From: Syntrophobacter sp. SbD2
GTDB lineage: Bacteria; Desulfobacterota; Syntrophobacteria; Syntrophobacterales; Syntrophobacteraceae
Assembly (NCBI GenBank): GCA_900290385.1
Contig: OMSV01000207.1
Location: 1 to 5,641, forward strand
Reading direction: 5' to 3'
Length of the DNA: 5,641 nt
Under the pieces are notes generated by a model. The model was not told the DNA's origin and did no database searches. It saw only the letters and a program-made list of their open reading frames with translations. Made by a program: the position numbers and the translations under genes. This document shows positions 1 to 5,117 of this stretch, in pieces. Positions within the stretch are counted from its first letter, which is position 1. Each line of letters opens with the position of its first letter.

Positions 1-653
1 ATGTCCTGCCAGAAGGCATCGAACGATCCGATCCCGGCCTCGGCCGATATTCGCGTCCAGTAGCCCTGGAGCGCCTCATAGAAATCCTTGAATGGAAATC
101 TGTCTTCTCCCCTTACCTTTTTGCCCGTGGAGATCAGAATATCCCCCATGTGCTTCGTATCGAAAACCGGTCCCATAACCGGCTGCATGAACCCCGTTAC
201 TCCCGGCCTTGGTGAATAATCGCCCCAGGATTCAAAGGAATAATGGGTGGGCAGGACCAGGTGAGCCAGCACGCCGGTCTCGTCAATCGCCGGAGAAAGC
301 CCCGCCACGAAAGGCACGGCCTTCATCGCTCCGGCAAAATCCCAGGATTTGGGGAGCGAGAAAGCGGGATTTGCTCCTCGGAAAAGTAAAACGTCCACTT
401 CTCCGGAACGCATCCGCTCGACAAGGGTTTTGACTTCATCAGCCCTGGCGGCCAGGGTATGAGAGGATTGCCGGTTGAAGTCGATCGCTGAGAGGGCGCC
501 TGATTTGACGGTGCACAGCAGATTTGCGGCAACGGCGGTTTCGGTTGCATTGGGCAAACATTGAGAAAGGCCCTCGGAGATCGCGAGAGGGCGAGCCGCC
601 GCGGCAAACCTTTTGGCGACGGCTTCGATGAGGCCTGGATCGCACCCGGCTAC
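1..653 (-). pseudogene. C-terminal continuation of frameshifted molybdopterin oxidoreductase (partial)
   Basis: This is the rest of the gene that begins at 1614, read in a different frame after the 28-bp duplication. Removing one repeat copy makes the reading frame continue from ...GCDPGLI directly into EAVAKRFAAAARPLAIS and stay open without a stop to the window edge, about 208 codons. Recognisable family stretches are DVLLFRGANPAFSLP, then LPTHYSFESWGDYSPRPGV followed by GFMQPVMGPVFDTKHMGDIL. These are typical of the molybdopterin oxidoreductase core in the QrcB/ActB branch (quinone-reductase and alternative complex III subunits). The coding region runs off the window at position 1, so the true C-terminus, any fused iron-sulfur domain and downstream operon partners are not visible. 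No frame decay is seen inside this part. As the sequence stands it has no clear start of its own, so it would be translated only if the duplication is an artefact or is bypassed. Confidence 0.8.
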
Positions 654-1614
654 CGATGAGGCCTGGATCGCACCCGGCTACTGCGGCCGACTTGGCGACG
701 GACCAGTTTCCGACCATCGATGCAAGCGCCGCCCTCCCTTTTGCAGGCAGTTCGGGCGCGAGGTTCTTGTCAAGGATTGCCCGAATGATTCCCAGCCCCA
801 CCGCGTACTCCGTTCCGGGGCGCGTCGCAATCCACAGATCGGCATTGTTTGCCGTCATCGAAAGTCGAGGTCCAACGAAGATGAAGGTATTTTTCCTCTC
901 ACTGCTGATTGGGTGAAAGGACCCGTATTGGCGCGCAAATTCGAGATTGGATATCCAGGTTTCGAGAAAGCCCGCGTTAAAAGAGATGAGAAAATCGAGT
1001 TCATCTAACCGGTAAGTGGGAATGGCATCGCGGCCAAAAACCGCCTGGTTGGCTTTCTTCAGAGGCTCATAGGACCAGGGTTCATACATTATATGAGTGT
1101 TTCGCCGGCCCATTTCACTGAGCCAAAACCCTGTCAGATCGCGTAAAGATCCGGTGATCAGGTCGGTCATGACGACAATGCGGCCGCTGTCACCCTTGCG
1201 GACAGCCTCAGACAATTTAGCGGCCAGAATCGCCTCGCCCCGCTCCCAGGTGATGGGATCAAACCCGCCGGCCGCATTTCGCTGCATCGGACCCGTGAAC
1301 CGGTCGGGGTTGTACAGACCGTGCAGCGAAGCCTGCCCTCTCATGCAGAGTTTGCCTCCGCTGACAGGGTGTGCCGGATTGCCTTCCACCTTTACGATCC
1401 GTCCCTCACGATTCTTGGCGAGCATCCCGCATCCTGCCGGACACTCACGGCAGGTCGTCGCGTAGTACACTGCCTTTCCAGGCACAACGTCTTCAGGCGG
1501 ATTAATGTAGGGAATAAGATACCGCGTGGCCGGCTCGCCACAGCCGCTTAACACCGCTCCTGTTCCAGCTATTCCGAATAATTTCAGAAAATCCCGGCGG
1601 CGCAGATCCAGCAT
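439..1614 (-). CDS. Tat-exported molybdopterin oxidoreductase, Fe-S N-terminal part (QrcB/ActB-like), frameshifted
   Basis: This is the N-terminal part of a molybdopterin-oxidoreductase-family protein. Counting from the ATG at 1614, residues 5-11 are RRRDFLK, a twin-arginine signal. A hydrophobic stretch follows, ending in LSGC (Cys25), which resembles a lipobox and suggests a lipid-anchored Tat substrate. C55-x2-C58-x3-C62-x27-C90 is a complete 4Fe-4S motif of this superfamily. YEPWSYEPLKKANQAVFG, LDFLISFNAGFLETW and FVGPRLSMTANNADLWIATRPGTE (in pieces) match the style of QrcB of menaquinone reductase and ActB of alternative complex III. I infer a membrane-associated, periplasm-facing quinone-linked electron-transfer subunit. 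Only residues 1-320 are authentic. After codon 655-657 the frame is shifted and the tail to the stop at 439 is nonsense. A TTG at 1629 is an alternative start; I prefer the ATG because the Tat motif follows it directly and a weak GGGA precedes it. Assignment to QrcB versus ActB, or another PsrA-like subunit, is open. Confidence 0.8.
   Translation of the reverse strand: MLDLRRRDFLKLFGIAGTGAVLSGCGEPATRYLIPYINPPEDVVPGKAVYYATTCRECPAGCGMLAKNREGRIVKVEGNPAHPVSGGKLCMRGQASLHGLYNPDRFTGPMQRNAAGGFDPITWERGEAILAAKLSEAVRKGDSGRIVVMTDLITGSLRDLTGFWLSEMGRRNTHIMYEPWSYEPLKKANQAVFGRDAIPTYRLDELDFLISFNAGFLETWISNLEFARQYGSFHPISSERKNTFIFVGPRLSMTANNADLWIATRPGTEYAVGLGIIRAILDKNLAPELPAKGRAALASMVGNWSVAKSAAVAGCDPGLIGSRVRSRPHRSRRQKVCRGGSPSRDLRGPFSMFAQCNRNRRCRKSAVHRQIRRPLSDRLQPAILSYPGRQG
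626..681. repeat. Perfect 28-bp tandem duplication causing a frameshift
   Basis: Positions 626-653 and 654-681 are identical over 28 bp (each begins CGATGAGGCC and ends CCCGGCTAC). Because 28 is not a multiple of three, the second copy throws the minus-strand molybdo gene out of frame. Deleting either copy restores one uninterrupted frame through the whole visible gene. Both copies sit inside coding sequence and have no extra symmetry, so replication slippage or misassembly is more likely than a functional repeat. Confidence 0.95.
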
Positions 1615-1800
1615 TTGCGAAAGTCCCAAAACTCTCTAAGAAGCATAAATATTTTGATAAATAGAGAAAAAACAACCGGATGAGTCTCACAGCCGGATCG
1701 CGGTAGGACTCTTTGCGAAAAATAATACTGTGGGTTTCAATTACAATAGTTTGTGATCTGTTTCAATCCAATTTCTAATCCCGACAAAACACTTTAAAAG

Positions 1801-1825
1801 GGGTTATACAAAAATTGTTTAACCC
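1801..1825. repeat. 25-bp near-perfect palindrome
   Basis: GGGTTA (1801-1806) pairs with TAACCC (1820-1825), and ACAA (1808-1811) pairs with TTGT (1815-1818). This leaves one T-T mismatch and a three-base A loop, so 10 of 11 positions pair. Read on the minus strand the hairpin is followed by CTTTT, which could make it a weak intrinsic terminator. It also has the size and symmetry of a dimeric repressor operator, roughly 190 bp upstream of the molybdo gene start. The sequence alone cannot decide between these. Confidence 0.6.
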
Positions 1826-1826
1826 G

Positions 1827-1897
1827 TTTCGAACAATCCTAACCGGTTACATCCATTTCCCCTCGTATGATAGGCTTTATATACACCTTGTTCGAAA
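1827..1897. repeat. 10-bp inverted repeat pair, 51 bp apart
   Basis: TTTCGAACAA at 1827-1836 and its exact reverse complement TTGTTCGAAA at 1888-1897 flank a 51-bp spacer. Each arm contains the self-complementary core TTCGAA. The spacer holds a further 10-bp palindrome, TAACCGGTTA (1840-1849). The spacing of about 61 bp centre to centre is near six helical turns, which would suit two operator sites on the same DNA face; this reading is inference. Confidence 0.5.
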
Positions 1898-2030
1898 AAA
1901 ATGCGCCTGACATGATAAGACCGGCGACCGTGCGCGCAGCCATGCAGAACGCACAGATATTAAACGTGGTGTGTTTGAAGGCAAGCCAGATGTTAAGCGC
2001 ATCAGAAAGTTAAGTTACAACGGTGTTAAG

Positions 2031-2047
2031 GTCTCGCTTCGCGAGAC
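2031..2047 (-). terminator. Compact hairpin after the M16 operon (terminator-like, no U tract)
   Basis: GTCTCGCTTCGCGAGAC forms a perfect 7-bp stem with a three-base loop, starting about 20 nt after the TGA stop (2067-2069) of the second M16 gene. On the transcribed strand the apex is GCGAAGC, a sequence known to form an unusually stable mini-hairpin. No run of T follows (CTTAACACC), so it is not a textbook intrinsic terminator. A 3'-end-protecting hairpin, or a site acting together with Rho, is equally possible. Confidence 0.45.
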
Positions 2048-2066
2048 GGGGTGGGAGCGGAAGGCC

Positions 2067-2693
2067 TCATTTTACTTGCGCCTTCTTCAGATCGGCCACA
2101 ATTACAAACACACTGTCGGGTTTGATATATTTCTTCGCCACCCTGAGAATATCGTCTGCACTCACAGCATTTATCAGCTTGGGGTAACTTTGGGGATAAT
2201 CGGACCCGAGTCCGTAGAATTCGATCTGCGCCAGAAATTTCGCAATATCCTGCTGGGCGCTGTATTTTAACGGGAAATTGCCGATTAAAAATTTCTTTGC
2301 GCCCTGGAGTTCCGCCGCTGAAACCGGCTCGTGCTGAAGCCGCTCCAGTTCCTTTCGGGCAAGCGCTGTCGCCTCTTTGGCAGACTCAGCTTTGGTCTGG
2401 ATAATAACGCGAAAAGAACCCAATTGCTTTCGGGCGGCCACATAGCTTTCGACCCCATAGGCAAGTCCCCTTTTGACACGTATTTCAGTCATGAGCCGGC
2501 TGGACAGATCGCCTGAGCCCAGAATCTGGTTCATAACCAGGAAGGGATAATAGTCTTCACTGGCTCTTTCCATGGCCGGGCAGCCGATTATGATGGTGGC
2601 CTGCGATACTGGCTTATCGATGTCCACACTCACGGCCCCTTCGGCGAATTCCTTTCGGAAAGACGGTTCGGCCCTCGCCGGCCTGCCACTCAC
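2067..2693 (-). pseudogene. M16 peptidase-like subunit, C-terminal part (R/Y-pair half)
   Basis: This is the second half of the non-catalytic M16B subunit; the authentic frame starts at about 2651 with EFAEGAVSVDI. It contains the M16 C-terminal domain, including LVMNQILGSGDLSSRLMTEIR followed by KRGLAYGVESY. The Arg and Tyr in RGLAY correspond to the R/Y pair which, in two-chain M16B enzymes, binds the substrate C-terminal side and complements the zinc subunit. The domain ends in the expected ADDILRVAKKYIKPDSVFVIV strand region at 2067. Joined to the upstream half across a one-base shift, the protein would be about 440 residues, the normal length for the family. An ATG exists at 2693, but its first residues are read in the wrong frame of the upstream half, so independent translation is unlikely to be meaningful. 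Confidence 0.8.
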
Positions 2694-3393
2694 TCAATAT
2701 GGGAACTATCAGGGTCTTTACTTCCTGAAGCGTTATGTCTCCTCCGATCACCAGAACCGAGTCGTTTGGACGGTAAAAAGAGGCGTAAAATTTGGAAATA
2801 TTTTCCGTATTCATCGCGGCGACCGATTTCTCCGTACCCTCTAACGGACCCGCGTAAGCATTGTCCAGGAAAAGAGCTTTATCGAAGGCCCTGCTTGCGA
2901 CCTCCACCGGATCGTCCTCTTTGGCCCGCAGAGACCCGATTATGTCATCTTTTTGTCCGTCCACATCGGCTGCGGGAAAACTGGGATGGATAATTACCTC
3001 CGCAAAGAGGCCAACCCCTTCTCCAAGGTCCTTTTTGAGCACCTGCATCCCGATCATGGCGAAGTCTCTGGAACAGTCCACATCAAAACCGGAGCCGATA
3101 AAATCGAGCCTTTCATTTAGCTGATCGAACGATAAAAACCGGGTCCCCATCATAAGAGACTTAGCGGTCAGGTTGGCCAGACCTCTCATATCCTGCGGAT
3201 CGCGAACCGAACCGGCGGCGGTCAGCAATTCCAGGGTAACAATCGGAATCGAATGCTCTTCGAACACGAGCAGCTTCAGGTGGTTAGGCAATTCGATCCC
3301 TTCGGCCTTGGGCATAGCCAGGCAGTAAGCACCCGTCAGCAACGGCGCGATCAGAACCAAAATAAGAACAATGCAGGTTTTCTTTGGATTCAT
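2614..3393 (-). pseudogene. M16 peptidase-like subunit, N-terminal part (zinc site lost), frameshifted
   Basis: This is the second gene of the M16 operon. From the ATG at 3393 it has a Sec signal peptide (MNPKKT, then a hydrophobic run to YCLA, about residue 26) and an M16 N-terminal domain. Where the active subunit has GLAHMLEH, this one has GLANLTAKSLMMGT (N74-x-x-A-K78), so the zinc ligands are absent. That is normal for the partner chain of an M16B heterodimer rather than decay. The genuine sequence ends near residue 247 (EWQAGEGRTVFPK), after which one extra base around 2652 sends translation into a short nonsense tail with a stop at 2614. An upstream in-frame ATG at 3426 overlaps the preceding gene by 17 bp and would add 11 residues; I prefer 3393 because it gives a clean signal peptide, but neither start has a strong ribosome site. 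Confidence 0.8.
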
Positions 3394-3409
3394 AACTACC
3401 ACTCGCACC

Positions 3410-4834
3410 CTAGGGGATAACTTCATTTAGAACATCGGAAGCCCGAAGCCTTATGCTCTTGTCTTTTTTACCGCCGCCCGCAGACTGAGGCGCGGCATCG
3501 GTGAGCGGATTAACGGGCTGCCCAGCCGGGATCAGAATCCCGACATTGCGGTTTTGGGCCGTGAAGTACTTGGAGGCAACGCGTTGAATTTCCTGCGCCG
3601 TAACGCTCCTGATTGAGGGAACGTATGCGCCGATAGATGCCCAGTCGAGGGCTATTTCGTATTCGGCCAGCTTCTGACCCAGGGAGAAGATGGATTCCTT
3701 GTCAAAGACAAAGTCGGCCTCAAGCTGGTTTTTTGCCTTTTGCATTTCCCGAAAACCTACGGGATTTTTCTTCAGAAGTTCAAGGTCGTCATAAATCGTC
3801 TGTTCTAATGTTCCAAAATCCTTGCCCGGAAGAACGGTGACGGAAATATAAAAAAGGCCCGGGTCGTGAGTCGCCAGGTTGTAGTCCACGTCTGCTTCGA
3901 TCGCGCGGGCTGGACCTCGCACCAGATGGCTATAGAACCTCGAAGTCTTCCCTTCGGCAAGAATCGCCTTTATAACCTCCAGTACGTAACTGTCCCGGCT
4001 TCGCAAATTGGGAACGTGAAAAGCTATGATGAGAGACCCCACTTGGGCCGGACGCTCGACTGTCACGCGTCTTTCGCCCGGTTGAGGGGGGTCCTCTATG
4101 AAAAGTTGTTCTGCGGGCGTTCCAGCCGGAATTTTCCCGAACGCCTTTTCCATCTCGGCTAAAAGGGCTTGCTTTTTGAAGTCGCCGGTTACGACGACAA
4201 AAGTGTTGGCCGGGTTGTAGTAGGTTGAGTAGAAAGCCTTTACGTCCTTGATCGTCAGCCTCTCTATGTCTTGGGGCCATCCAATGACCGGCCAGTGGTA
4301 AGGCTGAGACTGGAACGCTGCGGCCTCCAACTGCTCCTGCAGAAACGACTGCGGATTATCGTCAACGCGCATCCGCCGCTCTTCGAGAACGACCATCCTC
4401 TCCGTTCGAAAGTCGCTTTCTCTAAGGACCAGATTGCTCATACGGTCCGATTCAAAATCGATGGGCACCTTTATCCGGTCCGAGGCAAGAGTCTCGAAAT
4501 AACCCGTAGAGTCGTGGGAAGTCGATGCGTTTTGATCGCCTCCCAACTCATAGATTGTCCGGACAAACTCCTCTCCGCTCACCTTGCTCGTGCCTTTGAA
4601 CATCATGTGCTCGAGCATGTGCGCGAGCCCGGTTTTGCCCGTTTTTTCGTTCCGCGCTCCGACCCGGTGCCAGACCTGTAACGATATAATGGGAGCTTTG
4701 TGATTTTCGAACATAATGACCTTGAGACCGTTCGAAAGCCGTGCTTCTGAGGCGTCCTTGAACGCCTGTGCCGAGCAAAGGGCGGGAAACAGCAAGAATA
4801 TAACCAAAAGCACAAACGAGCGCGCTACTTTCAA
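3410..4834 (-). CDS. Zinc-dependent M16 family peptidase, catalytic subunit (exported)
   Basis: This is a 474-residue M16B metallopeptidase with an N-terminal Sec signal (KVARSFVLLVIFLLFPALCSAQA). The inverted zinc motif is GLAHMLEHMMFKGT, with H72-x-x-E75-H76 from this start. The third zinc ligand is expected at the glutamate pair of VVLEERRMR about 75 residues later. The N-terminal domain continues through FYSTYYNPANTFVVVTGDF, and the C-terminal M16 domain includes AEGKTSRFYSHLVR. The family cleaves small peptides or processes exported proteins; the substrate here is unknown, and the signal peptide places it in the periplasm. It lies directly upstream of a zinc-less partner, the usual two-gene arrangement. 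I chose the TTG start at 4834 because GGGAGG lies 9 nt upstream and the signal peptide begins there. The longer GTG start at 4906 lacks a ribosome site and would give an oddly long 25-residue leader. No defects are visible. Confidence 0.92.
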   Translation of the reverse strand: MKVARSFVLLVIFLLFPALCSAQAFKDASEARLSNGLKVIMFENHKAPIISLQVWHRVGARNEKTGKTGLAHMLEHMMFKGTSKVSGEEFVRTIYELGGDQNASTSHDSTGYFETLASDRIKVPIDFESDRMSNLVLRESDFRTERMVVLEERRMRVDDNPQSFLQEQLEAAAFQSQPYHWPVIGWPQDIERLTIKDVKAFYSTYYNPANTFVVVTGDFKKQALLAEMEKAFGKIPAGTPAEQLFIEDPPQPGERRVTVERPAQVGSLIIAFHVPNLRSRDSYVLEVIKAILAEGKTSRFYSHLVRGPARAIEADVDYNLATHDPGLFYISVTVLPGKDFGTLEQTIYDDLELLKKNPVGFREMQKAKNQLEADFVFDKESIFSLGQKLAEYEIALDWASIGAYVPSIRSVTAQEIQRVASKYFTAQNRNVGILIPAGQPVNPLTDAAPQSAGGGKKDKSIRLRASDVLNEVIP

Positions 4835-4843
4835 AGGGACCGA

Positions 4844-4849
4844 CCTCCC
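4844..4849 (-). promoter_or_regulatory. Ribosome binding site deciding a TTG start
   Basis: On the minus strand this reads GGGAGG, with 9 nt between it and the TTG at 4834. No comparable site precedes the GTG at 4906, so this site supports the shorter M16 protein. Confidence 0.6.
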
Positions 4850-5013
4850 GCGCCTTAACAGCGCTGATGCAGGAAGAATTTCTGCGTGCTTTTTTCTGCT
4901 CTTCACCGCGAACCGGGCGCTGAGCCTCCATAAAATTGCCCATGCCCACCACCACTTTTTGTCATGCTTATATGATAATCACCATAAGTAATCCGTATAA
5001 CGAATGCAATCGA

Positions 5014-5023
5014 GGGGCGCCCC
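5014..5023. repeat. 10-bp GC palindrome
   Basis: GGGGCGCCCC is perfectly self-complementary and stands out in otherwise AT-rich intergenic DNA, roughly midway between the divergent start sites. It could be a regulator-binding site or chance; there is no second copy in the window. Confidence 0.35.
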
Positions 5024-5045
5024 GGACTCTATAGTCAACCAGTGA

Positions 5046-5073
5046 TTGTATTGAGCCGTTCAATTCTTATAAT
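5046..5073 (+). promoter_or_regulatory. Sigma-70-type promoter for the cytochrome b5-DUF2231 gene
   Basis: The -10 is a perfect TATAAT (5068-5073), and TTGTAT (5046-5051) lies 16 bp upstream as a moderate -35. Transcription would begin near 5080, giving a leader of about 38 nt before the ATG. A 15-bp palindrome, ATTGA-N5-TCAAT (5050-5064), fills the spacer and is well placed to be a repressor operator. Confidence 0.6.
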
Positions 5074-5104
5074 TTAAAGTCTCACAAAAGACCCGATCCG
5101 ACCC

Positions 5105-5111
5105 AAGGGAG
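5105..5111 (+). promoter_or_regulatory. Ribosome binding site of the cytochrome b5-DUF2231 gene
   Basis: AAGGGAG lies 6 nt before the ATG at 5118, a strong and well-spaced Shine-Dalgarno sequence that fixes the start. Confidence 0.75.
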
Positions 5112-5117
5112 ATTGAT

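Larger units (their letters stand above)
1630..2066. other. Non-coding intergenic region between M16 operon and molybdo gene
   Basis: About 440 bp with no convincing gene on either strand. Positions 1630-1900 are clearly more AT-rich than the flanking genes; 1900-2066 returns to genome-like composition. It should contain the 3' end of the M16 operon transcript (hairpin at 2031-2047) and the promoter and leader of the molybdo gene on the minus strand. Palindromes cluster at 1801-1825, 1827-1836 with 1888-1897, and 1840-1849 (TAACCGGTTA). I could not pick a clear -10/-35 pair; a weak minus-strand candidate is TTGGAT, 17 bp, TATTGT within about 1740-1775. GTTTCAAT occurs twice, at 1734 and 1760. 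Confidence 0.6.
4835..5117. other. Divergent intergenic region
   Basis: This region separates the minus-strand M16 operon from the plus-strand cytochrome b5 gene, so it should hold promoters for both. The plus-strand promoter is clear (5046-5073). For the minus strand only weak candidates are visible, for example TTGCAT (5004-5009) and TATGGT (4981-4986) with 17 bp between, or TATCAT at 4972-4977. A GC-only palindrome, GGGGCGCCCC, lies at 5014-5023 between the two promoter zones. I see no small gene here. Confidence 0.55.

Noticed and set aside
323..607. Minus-strand 94-codon open frame in a third frame inside the molybdo gene
   Set aside because: The restored molybdo frame covers the same stretch with clear family motifs, so this frame is a shadow.
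1734..1767. GTTTCAAT twice, 26 bp apart, reminiscent of the start of some CRISPR repeats
   Set aside because: The shared sequence is only 8 bp, there are just two copies, and there is no spacer-repeat periodicity.
1912..2013. Plus-strand 33-codon open frame starting MIRPATVRAAM
   Set aside because: It has no convincing ribosome site and no recognisable features, and its length is within chance expectation in non-coding DNA.
1971..2270. Plus-strand 99-codon open frame crossing the end of the M16 gene
   Set aside because: Two thirds of it is antisense to a well-supported M16 C-terminal domain; it has no ribosome site and its protein lacks family-like motifs.
2652..2656. Programmed ribosomal frameshifting in the second M16 gene
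   Set aside because: No recognised slippery heptamer or stimulatory element is visible, and a single-base indel in a short A/G run is a simpler explanation.
3373..3379. Lipoprotein anchor for the second M16 subunit at the Cys in GAYCLA
   Set aside because: The residues before the cysteine (G-A-Y) do not fit the lipobox; ordinary signal peptidase I cleavage is more likely.
5051..5063. TTGA...TCAA as an FNR box
   Set aside because: The spacing is 5 bp, whereas FNR-type sites need TTGA-N6-TCAA.
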